Shown: positions 22,301 to 37,300, counted from the first letter of the stretch. The stretch: 64,000 bases of DNA from Stomorhina lunata (GCA_933228675.1 OW121741.1:38097952-38161951); one strand, 5' to 3'. The notes: generated from the letters alone by a model not told the origin. Numbers and translations: made by a program.

Positions 22301-25300
22301 TTTATGTAAAAGTTGATGATCGTTTAAACAAATTTTAATCATATTATGAAAAAATTTAAAATTAAAAATATAAAGATATGCCGTTTTGTATAAAGAACAC
22401 AAAATTTTCTTAATATTTTGTTTTTGGAATTTTTTGAAATTTTATTTTATCATTTCTATTTGACTTTTACATTTGATATCAAACGTTTTTTTCAAACTTC
22501 TTTCAAACCTGAACAGATGTTTGAGATTCTCATTCATTTTCAAATGAGGGTTCATTTGAGAATAAACGTTTGAAAAATGAGAATAAAGGTTATTCTCAAA
22601 TCATTATCAAACTCTAAGATGATTTGAGAATAATTTGTTATATAAATTTGATATCAAACCTTATTTCAATTTTTTTCAAACATTAAAAAAATAGTTTATG
22701 TTAAAAAAAAAAAAAAAATAATGTTTAAGATAGTTTAATAGAATGGCATTGCATTTCAAAGAAATTCATTATTTCTTTCGGATTTTTTAAAATTGATCCA
22801 TATTTGATCTAAAACCTTGCTTAAAAAATGTCAGGATTCAAAATTCAATAATATTCATATGCATAACTGAATTTTCTTTGTTTCTTAACATTTTTTTTAC
22901 CTAACAATAAAAAACAAAATAAACAAACTCAAAAATACAACGCCATTTTATTTATGTTCCACATGTAGATGATATCCACATTTGAAAAAACTTTGAGAAT
23001 GAGGTTTGATAGTGATTTGAGAATAAAGGCATTTCTCAATTTGAGAATAAAGTCCCCTTATTGTTGAGAACGCTATTATTCTCAAATCAGTATCAAATCA
23101 GTATCAAACGTTTGACCTTTGAAAAACGGTTTATTTTCAAGTCATCCTCAATTTGAGAATAAACCTTTTTATACCCTTCATCAATAGGTGAAAGGGTATT
23201 ATAAGTTTGTGATTCCGTTTGTAATTTTTTTATTAGTGATCGTAGACCCCATAAAAATTATACCGATCGACTCAGAATCGTTAGGAGATTCGATTAAGCG
23301 ATGTCCGTCTGTCTGTCTGTCCGTCCGTCTGTCTGTCTGTCTGTTGAAATCAAGTTTCTGAAGCCCCTGGAGGATGGACTTACATAAATTATATATCAGA
23401 TTTTAGGAAATTCTCCCGCAATGAACGCTATTAAATTTCATTCAAATCGGTTTATAAACACCGAAAATATCGAAAAAATACCAAAAATTAGACGAAAATT
23501 TTAAAATTTTTGATTGAAACACACTTTTAAATAACAAGAGAAAAAAGATACTCCTGGTGTACATGTGATAATATGTTATATATCAGATTGTATGAAATAT
23601 TTTCCCAAAGCACTCTGTACAATTTTATCAAAATCGGTCCATAAACAACTGAGATATCGCCAAAACACTGAATTTGATGTATCGCAAATTGCCCAAAGTT
23701 CGCATTAGAGAATGTTTGTTGAAAAAATTAAATGCAGAAATAGGAAAAACTATCCTCCTTTAGTGCGGACCTACATAAATTTTATATCAGATTTTAGGAA
23801 ATTCCCCCGCCAAGCGTGTTATAAAATTTTATCAAAAGCGGTCTATAAACAATTGAGATGCCGCCAAAACACTACATTTGATGTACAGCAAATTGCTGAA
23901 AGTACGTTGCTAAGAAATTTTGTTTACATTTTGTGAGTATTGTTTCAGCGATATCTCAGGTGTTTATGGACCGATTGTGATGAAATTTGACGTCGTTCTT
24001 TGTGGGTGGATTTCCTAAAATCTGATATATATACTCCACAAATCTGATTATGAATACCATTCAAATTGTACCGATCAACTCAGAATCGGCAGGAGAATCG
24101 ATTTCGCTACGTCCGTCCGTCTGTTTGTTTGTCCGTCCGTCTACCTGTCTGTCCGTCCGTCTACCTGTCTGTCCTTTTTTCTGTTGTAGTCAAGTTCTTG
24201 GAGCTCCGGTTTTGTCGATATCAGGTGTTTATTTTGATGAAATTTAATAGCGTCCTAAATTCAGATGCATTTGCGTTTATGCGATATTTCAGGTGTTTTG
24301 ATCGACAATGATTAAATTCAGGTGGGACAATATCCTAAAATTTTGTGTAAAATCCAGGAGCTCCACAAATCTGATTTTAGTTGACAGACACACTGCATTT
24401 ATCTCAATTTTGTGTCTGACTTTTGAACATTATGATAACGTTTGAGAATGTATTATATATCAAATTATAGGTAATCTTCCTAAGAAGTCAAAAAATGCAG
24501 CTAAGTACATGATATCCGTTCAAAACCTACATATGTATGTATGTATCTCACATATCAACGATAATTTAAGTTTTTTAATTGCAATTGGGAGAAATCCGTT
24601 CACGTTTGACAATTGCTCCAGTATAACTTCGCCTAAGGCAATCTCTTAGTAGCTAATAAATTACAAATTATAATAGATACGATAATGACATTTAGTATAA
24701 AGACATTGTACAATATTGTTATTCAAGGCGATAGCGCCTAAAATAAACTTTCTAGAGGGACAACATTTGAAAAAAGTATTTCTGATTTCCTGAAAAGTTC
24801 GGTATTGAAAATGTTCACATTTAGTGAAATCTCCCATATAACCCCGACCGGGAATCACTTTAATGCTGATAAATTAAATCACACTTTGATTGCACAAAGA
24901 ACTAGAGCAAAACTTTCCAAACATCCATCGGACAGATCGAAACAACAATACATCCCAAATATTATTGATGAAGTGTTCATTTTAATTAATTAACTAACTA
25001 CAGATAAACAAGTAAATCTTTAATAACTTTTCCGACAAAGCTGATATTCATCCATTCAAAAGCTATGTATTTCACGTATGTATCTAAAACTAAGAGTGTA
25101 TACCCTATAATTTTAAGGCTTATATACATTGACAATCATTGTTAAAGCTTTTACCTAAATCTGTCCGCTAACTTCAGAGTTTTACATAACTAATCAAGAA
25201 CTTCTACTAGTTGGATAATTCGTACCAATTAAAGTGCAGAACCCTCACTGGGCACTGTGTTTTTGGGTTGCATGCCAAAATACTTAATCTTCATCATATC

Positions 25301-28300
25301 GATGTGCTTTTGCAAATCTAAGGGCATCTACATTTTGAAGCATGGTTTATCTGGTCTATCGAACTTTATTAAATGTTCGTAAAATATGTGTCTATTTTAT
25401 TTCGAAGCTACTGGCTGGCTTAAATATGCATTCTCTACTTGTAGTCTAGTAATCATTATCTTTCACAAAGGGACCACTTTAGAACCCAAGTGAAGCTTCC
25501 CTAGACATCAGCCACCTGCCCAACCTAACCTTTGTGTGCATAACTATTCTAGATGATGACGCCACCGAAAAGGTTTTCGTTTTTCGACTCTTAATTTTAA
25601 AGACTCTTTGCATATAATACTAGTATAACCAAATATTGCTACGAATTACATTAAGTACTTTTGGAACACCATTGGTGAAGGGTATCCAAGATTCGGCAAA
25701 GCCGAATATACCACTCTTACTTGTTTCTTACTGGGAATGTATTTGTTTAAAAATATTTTTAAAGTCTTATTTCAAAAATTTCTTATGGTACGAAAAATTA
25801 TAAAAGTCGACTTTAAAATAAAGTCGATTTGACATAGAATCTACTTTAAAATTTGTTCTGAGGTTAGGCTGACAGATTTTTTGACGAAATTTAAATTTAT
25901 TTATTTTTTTTTTTAAATACAATTTTTTTTTTAATTCTCATCGAATTTTAAATTTTGGCTATATCTCTCTTTATAGATTTTGATGAAATTTAATAGCATG
26001 CTGCGTTGGAGTATTTTCTAAAATCTGATATAAAATATTGTTTTTTTTTTAATTTTTTTATAAAATTTGCCAATTTGCGTACATCGATATCTTTTGCTTT
26101 GGCGATATCTCGGTTATCTACCGATTTGGATGAAACTCAGTAGTGGTTTGCGTTGAATGATTTTCTTAAATTTGATATACAGTTCAAAAAAGTTTTTTTT
26201 GTTTAAATACACAGTTTTTAAAAAAGAAAAAATTAAATTCGGTAATTTTCGGGACATCGAATTTAGAGTTTTGGTAATATCTCAGATTGTAATGTACCTA
26301 TTTTGATCATATATAATATCGTTTTGCTTTGGAGGATTTCCTAAGATCTGATATATAATTCATTTATAATATATCCGCAAATTGTGGAATTTAAAAAAAA
26401 TATATAATTTATAAGAAAATAAAAAAAAAATTAATTTAGCATCGAATTTTGAGTTTTGGCTTTAACTCAGTTGTAAGTAGAACTTTATGTTGCAATATAA
26501 TAGTGTACTTCGTAGAACACTATTAACATCTTATAACTATACATGTAAGTTATGTATGCCGGTATGTCATCTAGAAACTCATCAAACTTGATTTCAGCAT
26601 ACCGAAATATGCCTTAAATAAGTGACTTTTGAACATATCTTCATACCTTACCTAAGTGTTGTTTCCAAAAGTCTTATCTAAATAGGTCCGATAAATATTC
26701 ACATTAAAGCAACAATTTAATCGGTCCTCTAAATTTAAAGATATATGCATTTAAATACGACCTCTCTCAAGGTGCGAAATGTTACAATGTTGTGTAATTT
26801 TCGAAATTGTTTGTATTTCGATCTACCTTCAAAGTGGACACACCTAAATCAGTCTTCAGAAACATTAATACTTCTAATTGACCAAAAACTTTTTTCATTC
26901 TGAACTTTACTTTTGGAACACCATTGGTGAAGGGTATTTAAGGTGCGGCATTGCCGAATATAGCACTCTTACTTGTTTTTTTTTTTTTACTTTTGACAAG
27001 CGAATAACAACGACATAAAATTGTGTACGATGAACCACCATCAAGGGCCTGCACTTTTAGATAGCTTACTGAATTCAATCGTGACCGTATATCGCTCAAG
27101 ATAGATATGAATTGGTCACAAGAAATGTTAAAAAAAAAACAAGTATTAATATTCGGCTATGCCGAATCTTCGATATCCTTCACGAATTGTGTTCCAAAAG
27201 TAATGTATAAAATCGAAAGTGTTTGTGGTTAATTGTATAGTTCCTGATTACAGATATGTTTGATATTTATGCATATTATTTTGCTTTTGTTATACCCTTC
27301 AAAATTATAGGTGGAAAGAGTATTATAAGTTTGCGCTGATGTATGTAACGCATAGAAATATTGGTCTTAGACCCACCTTTAACTATACCAATAAATTTAG
27401 AATCACTTTCTGAGTCGATTTAACGATATCAGTCAGTCTGGACGGCTGGCTGGTCCCCCATGTAATCAAAGTTCAGGTCACAATTCTAAAGATAATGTGA
27501 TGAAACTTGGCACAGACAACACTTTTGGTAGTGGGACTATGCCTATTGAATTTCGTCGATCCATTATTTAGGGTAACTCCCATAGCTCTCACTTTCTGGA
27601 ATTGGTATTTTGGCTGTAAATAAATATCAGTATATTTTCATGAAATTTAAAACAAATGCTCCTTATGTACACGGAAATCACTACACTAAATTTTGTTGAA
27701 ATCGGCCCATATTTGACCATAGCTCCCCTCAAATTTTACTAAATGAGGCGAAAATTACTAAAATTCTCGTAAATCCGAAGATAATGATAATTTTATGCTT
27801 ATTTTTGTATACATAATTTGTAAAAACTGTAATCGAATTGCTGAATTTTTAGACAATCGGTCCACATTTGACCCGAGCTCCCATATAGGTCAAAACGATG
27901 AAAATAGCGTTAATATATAAGTTGTATTAAAATCTTTTTACTAAGGTAAAATTTAGAAAATATTTTTCTTTATACACGAAAAAAAAAAACATTTGACCCA
28001 GTGGTGTAGGGTATTATATGGTCGTGCTTAATCGACTATAGCACTTACTTGTTCATACTAAATATTTGCTTATACTAGTATTATATTTAAAGAGTCTTTA
28101 AGATTAAAAATCGGAAAACGAAAAACTTTTCGGTGGCGTCATCATCTCAAATAGTCAGGATGCTGGTGACGAGGCAGCGTTCTAAAGTGGTCCCATCCCA
28201 GCATAGGATGGACTAGAAAAATAATGATTACTAGACTACTAGTAGTGAATGGCTTAATTAAGCCAGCCAGTAGCTTCGATATACATATGTGTCTATTTTA

Positions 28301-31300
28301 CTAACATTGATTTATATTCGATGGATTAGATAAATTATGCAGAGAAGATGAACCCAAATAAAGAGCTTTTAGATTTGAAAGAATTTTATTAAATTTCAAA
28401 AGCAGCTAAGATTTTTTTTAAATTATGTTTAAAAAAATACAAATTAGAAAAACTGTGCTCGTGGAGCACGTTCCTACACAAATTATATAATAAAATGTTG
28501 GAAATCCCCTTAGTACGCTATTAAATTTTATCAAAATCGGTTCATTGTGGTAACAACGTTAACAAACGTTAATATAGTTAGCTAACATGTGCCGCGAGTT
28601 CTCCTTAAATAAAAAATATGGGTTAGGACGCCGGGCTAGTAACCCTCCTGGAAAAAAACAATTACAATAAAAAAGCTAAATTTAGAAACTTCGATGGAAA
28701 GACCAAGTGTAGTAAAATCTTTTTGAGGCCCTATGCTCCACTGGGAGTCAAGGATAACAGAAGAAGAAGAAGTAAAATCTTTCAAAGCTTGTCCAATGCA
28801 GTTGTAGAATATGAGCACAAGATCGAAGCGCATGGATTTTTAAAATATGCTCGGCTTTTGATCTTAATAGGTTGTAAATATTGGCCATTTAAGTAAGTAA
28901 AATCGGTTTATAAATCTGTGGCTTGGTGCTAAAAGGGCCAATGTCAATTTTCGGCTTTTTTGAGTTAATCATTGCATTAGATTCCCTTCTTTACCCTCTT
29001 TTATTTGGCTCCAACAGCTAATCTCTAACTAAGCTCAGAACAGATTTATAAGGGACTTTCTGGGCAATGTTAGTATGAATTTTATGGAAAATAAAAACTT
29101 TAAATCAAATTTTCTCAAAACGATTGTTTTTGACATTGGCCCTTTTAGCACCAAGCCACAGAAATACCAGAGAAAAAAAATTTAAACAAATTTACTAAAA
29201 CTCGACAATTTGAGACACATCGATTTCGTTGTTTTGTCGATATTTTTGATGTTTGTGATAAAAATGGCTTACCTTTGCAGGGGAATTTTCCGTGCTTCAG
29301 GAGGATGAGTTTTGATATTGATGATTTTTAATAGTGCACAGCTGGAGAATTATAATTCATGTAGGATTGTCTAATTATAATATATAATTCATGTAGGTAT
29401 GTCTAATCTCAACAGACAGACAGATGGACATCATGATGTTGACTTGTTACAAGTAGCATTAAAAATTGTAGTTTCTGTTTATACCTAATCGTAGTATGTA
29501 AAATAAGTTTGAACCATATACTTTTTTCCTTGGCTGTAGATATTATTATTAATATTATTTTCAGTATAGTACCTCAAATTCTATCCTTTTATTTTTTTTT
29601 TGTCATATCCTCAACTACACTATATCTTTTGAACTCACCATTCCATTCTTCTTGTATATGCTAATACTTATTTTACCCCCGAATTTTCTCTCCGTGTAAG
29701 GATGCCAAAATATTTGACGTCTACTTTAGGGGAGTAAATACATTGAAACTTACACTCTCACTTAAACAATACAACCAATACAAATATGGAAGGGAGTCTT
29801 TGAAAATCTAAACAAAAGAGACTGTAACATTTTTACTACGGCAGGACCTAGTACGAGTACGGCACTGAAAATCATAAGAAACAGATTGAAAATACACGTT
29901 GAAGAGTCTAAATCGCTGTTAAAACAGGACGAATGTTGTAGAGTTAACGGTATTTAAACGATACATATAGACAGTGTAAAAAAATAGGAAAAAAATTTCT
30001 TGGGCTGGGCCACTAGTGAAAATGGTTGAAAGAAATTAATTTTCTTAAATAAAATGTGAAAAATTAGCAGTTTATTAATGAAAGTGATAAGAAATGTTTG
30101 AAGAAAATTTTGTGAAATTTTAAATTTATGCAAAAAGGATTACAATACTAAGGATTATTAATGCTAAAAAGGATATTTGATAGAAAAAGTAAGTTAAATT
30201 AAATATTATGTATAAGAGATTTAAAAGTAATTTTAGACCTAAATTAAATTTATTTTAAAGATTTCTTTTAATAATTTGAATATTTAAAGTTCGTGTTGAG
30301 TTATATAATAAAATTTTATTAAAAATTTTACTTATATTTTATTATTATTTTACATATTAAATTGTTCTTACATATATTTTTCTGGAGTATCATACAACTC
30401 ATAAATTATGAGGGTGGTATACAACCTTTTTCTTATGGTTCTTTTTTTGAGGGCCCTTAATGCAAAGTTAGGTTATGTTCTTATGTCACAAAATTTAGGT
30501 TTAAATTTCAGTTTTCATTTTTACAACAAATTTAATTTATCTCAAAAATATAACCTCTAATTTATAAATAAATTATAAATATTAAGTACGAATTTTATAT
30601 GGAAAATTTGATTTACAAGTTTGTTATAACATTTTTATATGTCTACGAATTAGGGGGATAATATATAAAGTTATCAGCTTCATCATTCGTTATTTTAAAA
30701 TTATGTTAGTATTCTAAACTATTTCCAATTGCCCTGGCTAAAGTATGATTTCTAATCTAGACTTCGTACTAGACAAGTATAAAATAATCCTTTGTAATTC
30801 ATTAGGTATGCTCATCTATATTTTGAAAACAATTTTCGGAAGCTTCAGATATCTTACACATAAAAGATGGGCAAATTTAAGACACTAGTGATCTTTGGTT
30901 TCATACAAACGGCACAAAAAAAAACCTATTTTTGACCACCGCTTTTGAAAAATCTATGGGGAATAGTCTAGATATTGTGTTATAAAAAAGATATTAAAAC
31001 GTGCTTAATGTTCTAAAACAAAAAATTTATGAAATTTTTCATCAGACTCAGTAGCGCATGCATCGAATATAGTTTCAAAGCTTTCATATTCATGTCTATT
31101 TTATTAAAATAACTTAATCTCATATATAGTTTAGGAGATATCAGGATTAAAAAAGCTCCAAAAAATTCAGTCTTTTCGTTTTTCTTTACACAAAAACTAA
31201 GTAGACTCGGTTTTGCTCGGTGCTCCCACCATAACCACGGGGAAAAATATTAAAAATTGAAAAATTTATTTACATTTTGACTAAAAATAAATTTCGAAAT

Positions 31301-34300
31301 TTACGAACTTAATTTCAAAATTGAATAACATCAACAAATAATGTCTAATTTTACAGGAAAACCCCAATAGGTAGCTTAAAAATCTAAATTAAAGTGAAAA
31401 TTTTCAATATTTAAGATTAAAAAAGAACATCGAAATTTTCGAACTTAATTTCAAATTTAAAAAAAAAAGATTTAAGGTTAACTAAAATGCTTAAACTTGC
31501 TATTAAACTTGAATTTTTAGCTTAAATATAATGTTAATTATGATTTTGAACACTTTTGAGCAACTTAAATTTTTAAAACCTAATTTCGAAATTTTCGAAA
31601 ATAAATAAAATCAGAAAAACTGACTATGTTCATAGCAAAACATTATTAGGAAGCTGAAAAACATTATTTTAAGTAAAATTTGCTTATTTTATGCTTAAAT
31701 TAAATTTTGGAATTTTCGAACTTAATTTCGAAATTAGATAAAATCAACAAATAATGTATAATTTTAGAGGTGAACATGAACAGGAAACTTGAGGATTTTA
31801 ATTAAATTGAAAAATTACAATATTTGAGCCTTAAAATTAACTTCGAATTATTCGAGAATAATTTCAAAATTTTTGAAATGAAAAAAGCCTACAAAAACTG
31901 TTTAAGTTTAAAATAAATCAATAATAGTAAGCTTTTAAATATAATTTAAAGCTTTAAAATGTATTTCGAAGTTTTAAAATTTTTCGAACTTTATTTCGAA
32001 ATTTTCGAAAATATTAAAAACCAACAAAAATACTTAAATTTCTTATAAAACGTGAATATACATCACAAATGTGAGTTTTGACATTGTTTCAAAGCCCTTT
32101 ATTCAATTAAGAATTTTTCTAACTTAATTTCGAAATTTTCGAAAATGTTTAAAATAATTTAAAAAATGCTTAAAATCATTAGGAAATGGCTAAATTTGTT
32201 TTTAAAATATTATAAATGCTAAATTAAAGTGCAAATTTTCAATACTTAAGCCTAAAAATGAATTTCGAATTTTTCGAACTTAGTTTTGAGGTTTAAAAAA
32301 GGATCTAAAGTTAACTAAAATGCTTAAACTTGCTATTAAACATGTATTTTAAGCTTAAATATGGCGTTAATTATGATTTTAAAGACTTTTGAGCAATTTG
32401 AATTTTACGAACTTAATATCGAAAATGAATAAAATCAGAAAAACTGACTAAGTTTGTAGGAAAACAATAATAGGAAGCTTAAAAACATTACTTAAAGTAA
32501 AAATTGTGTATTTTAGACTAAAAGTTAATTTCGAAATTTTCGAACTTAATTTCGAAATTTAATTAAATCAACAAATAATGTTTAATTTTAGGGGAGAACA
32601 TCAACAGGAAGCCTAACAATTTTAATTAAAGTGAAAAATTACAATTTTTGAGATTTAAATTTAACTTCGAATTATTGGAGCATAATTTCAAAAATGAAAA
32701 AAGCCTACAAAAACTGTTTAAGTTTAAAATAAATCAATAATAGTAAGCTTTTAAATGTAATTTAAAGCTTTAAAATGTATTTCGAAGTTTTAAAATTTTT
32801 CGAACTTTATTTCGAAATTTTCGAAAATATTAAGAACCAACAAAAATACTTAAATTTCTTATAAAACATTTATATACAGCACAAATATGAGTTTTGATAT
32901 TGTTTCAATATTGATATTGATATTGTTAAGAATTTTTCTAACTTAATTTCGAAATTTTCGAAAATGTTTAAAATCATTTAAAAAATGCTTAAAATCATTA
33001 GGAAATGGCTAAATTTGTTTTTAAAATATCATAAATGCTATTTATTAAAATCTAATTTTTTTGTTTTTTTTTTGCTTAAAATTTCGTTTTGAATTTTTCG
33101 AATTTAATTTCGAAATTTTCAACAATCTTAAAAAACAGGCACCCCAAGGAGTCGAATTATTTCAACCAAAATAAGTAGAGCTCTTTTTTAATTAATTAAA
33201 ATACATGTGTAGAATTTCTTCAAATTCTGTTGAGAATTGCTGCTTATACATTGAACAAAAATTTGGGGAAAATGGGGGCCCAAGGCAGGTACCTATAAAG
33301 TCAACTGATTTCCTCTAATATTAGCGGACCTCTTTTTAGATCAACTGAATGACCTGAGCCGAATTTTATTAAAGTCTGTTGATTGCGGATTGTACATTTA
33401 GAAGAAAAATAGGTGAAAAAATGGGGATCCAAGGCAGGTACCCCAAGTTAACAAACAAAATTTGTGGACCTCTTTTTTGAATTAATTAATAGACGTGTGT
33501 TGAATTTTATCAAATTCTGTTTAAAATTGCGACTTGTACAATCAGAAGAAAAATAGGCTAAAGTCCAGAGTTGGAGAACACAATTGGTGCGAAAGCATTC
33601 AAAAGCACAATTCAAAAAAAGTCTCCATAACTTTTGGCCGATTATGAGTAGGAGTTAGAATAGAGGGAGTAGTGTTTGTGGATATTCGATTTTAGAAATC
33701 ATAATTAGATTGGAAGACTGATGCAGAATGTTTATTCCACATTCGTGCTTATAGTACGTCGTGTGATCCACTGGAATATCGACTACAAAGGAATGGGCCC
33801 CTGTTGTATTGGGTGTGCTACGAAAACAATTGCGTTTCAGGAACAAGAAGCCTAATTTCGTTTGAGCATATGCCATCATAGTAGCGATAAGACAGTGAAA
33901 AGCAACCCACATTACGACAATGCTCCAATGAGTCAATAGAGTTCTGTCACCGATAAGCACCCCCGCTATCTCTTGTACACAGTCGAAAAGCTTTAAAATA
34001 GACTTTTAAGCACCGGCCTATATATCGGAGTTGTATTCCATTTTCGGTCGGATATATGTAAGTGGTATAGGTATTAAGAAGATTAGTTGGAGTGAAGTGT
34101 GTCTTACACCGCTTTAGAAAGCCGAGATACTTAAATGCTTCTCTCGATACTTGAATAACTTGTTTAGTCCAACAGACATCACACTGATTTGTTTGGCTTT
34201 AAATATCAATGTTTTGTGTTAACACACAATATTGGGTCTTTCGAGCATTGAAAACGACCCTACTTAAATGACCCCAATTGGATATTGTATATAGTTCCGT

Positions 34301-37300
34301 ATTTAGCATATCATTCATGATTTGCGTCTTGGCATTGATCTCCAACATGCTTTGTTGAATGAATACGAATGATAAATGTTGCTATCATCTGCAAAAGAGT
34401 AGATGGGATTGGAAATTGTTACCTACGCCAAAAGCAATAAGTTTTGATTGAAGTACTCTATCGAACGCCCTAGAAATATCGAGAGCTATAACTTTACTTT
34501 GGCCAAAATGGTGTATAGAACGGCACCATTTTTCCGATTAAAAGGCTAATACATCACCCTTAGAGCGGACCCTACGAAATCCATACTGCCGGTCGTTTAG
34601 TAGGTTATAAGACTTTATTTGACTTTTTACTTTACTTACTTTTCATCACTTTGGAAAGCGCGGAACAAATTGTTATTGGGCGGTAATTTTCGGGGTTGCC
34701 TCACCTATTTTGGGGATTGGCGTGACATTAGCAATCTTCCAACACATAGGCAATTTATCGGTGTGTTATAAGGTGCTAAAAAGTTTGGCTAATGGATGAG
34801 CTAATGTCGAAGAGCACTGCTTCAAGACCAGTGTTGGTATGCCATCCGGCCCAGTTTACTTATTTATGTTAAGATCCGACGTTGGAAGGGGATTATGCTA
34901 CTTTATCTCACATTGAACATCACTCCTATGTGCTCCTACTTGCCTTCGCCAATATAGCTACATATATTTTTCTACTGTTTCGAGGTATCACCTTATTCTA
35001 TTTACTGTTACTGTCTCATTCCAACAACCCCACAGTGTCTTGACTTTTATCGTAATCTGCCCTATACTTAGTAATAGTTCATTTATTTTTTGAAATCTGA
35101 AACTAACCTCAAATAAGATTGAATTAGAAGTTATTATTTTTATAGCTTCACCATTTTATAAAATTCCTAATCGCACTTATTTTTAAGACAAGTAACACTT
35201 AGACAGAAATACTAATTACACAATTGTATGTATTGTCTTTATGAATTGGGCTACCCTCTTTTGAAACGAGATATTAGAGTGAGTGGTAAAAACGAAAAAT
35301 TAAGTTATATATTATTCAAAAGTGCAGAATAGCGAAGTTGCAACATTTGTTGTAAGTTAGAAGCATTATTTAAGATTTTTGTTCTACAGCTAAATTTATT
35401 CTTTAGCATCGGCAGCGTGCTAGTGCTGAACGCTTACCGTATATGGAGGATGCTGTGGTAGTTAATAACTGTAATAGAAATAAATAATTACAAAAATTGA
35501 TGTTGCAGTGACCGGGGTTCGAAAACAGGCTCAATGTGATATGTTATGCTTAGTAGTCAACGTGCTAACCAACTAAGCCAAAGCACTTATATAACATAAG
35601 AGCTCTTGAATTAAGAGAAGTTTAGATATAAATAAGACCTATAATAAACCATTCTCATGATGTTGGCGCTATCTACAACCATATTTGCCACAAGGCATAT
35701 CGCTCGAAATGTTATCTTTCTAATAACTTAAGTCATTCTGGTGTATAATTAGTATCCCTTTTTACGCTTAAGACCTTATTTTGAGCTCTTTTGGATAATG
35801 ACTAGCGTTAGTAAGCCTTTTCAACACCTTTACCAATTGTATCTGAGCTGAGCCAGTTACAGGATCTGCTAGAAATAATGATCTGCAGCGATCCTACAAG
35901 CCTGGATATATCTTTTGTAGTTTAAATTTCACTTGGATCTTCAATCTTTAAATCTTCTGTTAATTTTTGGAGGGGAAATTGAATTCAATCAACGATGAAT
36001 TTTTCAGTTTTCATAGGAAGTAAATAATACCTTTCTGAGCAACTTAAAGGTTGAAAAACCCATCTCTGGAACATCCAATTGCAACATTATTATTATTATT
36101 ACATTAGTAATATATTAGTAATTAGTAATTATAAATAATTTTAATTACAAATAATTATGTATTCTTGTAATTCTTGCCCTCGTTAAAGCTATGAAGAACT
36201 GAAACCCCGTGACGCTAATACAACAACACGTTCAAAAGTTTCTAACTCTAATATCTTAGGAGGCCCAGACATGGATAACGATTCTCTAAATACGTGTTCC
36301 TTTAATCAGCAGTCATCGTTGATGGGTGCCGTTTTACCGCCCACCAATGAACACCAAGAAGCTTTGGCACTTAAAAAAGCTTTAGAATGGGAGCTTAGTT
36401 TAGATTCAAGAGATCTACGTTCACATGCCTGGTATCATGGACCCTTGCCGAGACAGCGTGCTGAGGAAATTGTACAGAGAGAAGGAGATTTTCTAATTAG
36501 AGATTGTACTTCGCAGCCGGATAATTATGTGCTGACCTGTAGGACTAAAATGGCCGTATTACATTTTGTTATAAATAAGGTAAGATCTTTTGGTTAAAAT
36601 AAAGAAAGTTTCATAGGAGTTTTAAATGATTATACAGATTTTGGTACAACCAGAAACAGTTTACGAACGCATACAATATCAATTTGAGGAAGATGCCTTT
36701 GATGCCATACCCGATCTTATCACTTTTTATGTGGGTTCTGGTAAGTTACAGCTACTTTTGGAGTTAAAAAACAAATTTTCTAACAAAAATGTTTATTTTC
36801 AGGCAAACCTATATCTTTGGCTTCAGGAGCTCGCATACAATATCCTTGTAACCGCACTTATCCCTTGTCATTTTACGGCCATAAGATTGTGGGTAATCAG
36901 TTGCATAGCCAAATGTTGGCTGGTCTAAGAGGTCCTAGTCCTCTCAATTCCCCTTTAGCCGCCAATGCTGGTTTTCGTTTTGGTGGTATGTCAAATTCGG
37001 GAATGAATCAACAACAACAGCAGTCAAATCATGGCATTTTGCAACATCAACAATCGCTACCCACTGCCATTGGACAGCCTATTATGCAACAACAAAGTCC
37101 CATGTCTTCTCCACCACGCGGTAAACTTAATCCAGCGCCTCGTTTACCCTCTAAGAAGCAGCGTTCCCAAAGCCTAACTCCCGCTCAGGCTATTGTGGTC
37201 TCTAATATGAAGAATGCCGAGGCTGGTAATAATGCTGATAATTGCGGTGATAATCAAGGTAATGGTGGTTCTATGACTCAGCTTAATCAAGCCAATGGTC

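Larger units (their letters stand above)
21733..25868. mobile_element. Candidate TIR-bounded composite insertion
   Basis: Left end CAGCCTAACCACAGAAC at 21733 and right end GTTCTGAGGTTAGGCTG at 25852-25868 are inverted with one mismatch in 17. Similarity continues inward over roughly 100 bp (AAAGTCGACTTTA and AAATTTTAAA words on both sides). ACA borders both outer ends, a possible 3-bp target duplication. The inside is a mixture of other repeats (22480-23165, 23167-23560, 24050-24400, 25660-25720) and no transposase is seen. The two ends may be halves of independent copies. Confidence 0.4.

Noticed and set aside
31240..33130. Heat-shock elements suggested by TTCGAA words
   Set aside because: The spacing of GAA and TTC units is not the alternating 5-bp pattern required.
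35505..35586. Functional tRNA gene
   Set aside because: A and B boxes are present but acceptor and anticodon stems do not close.
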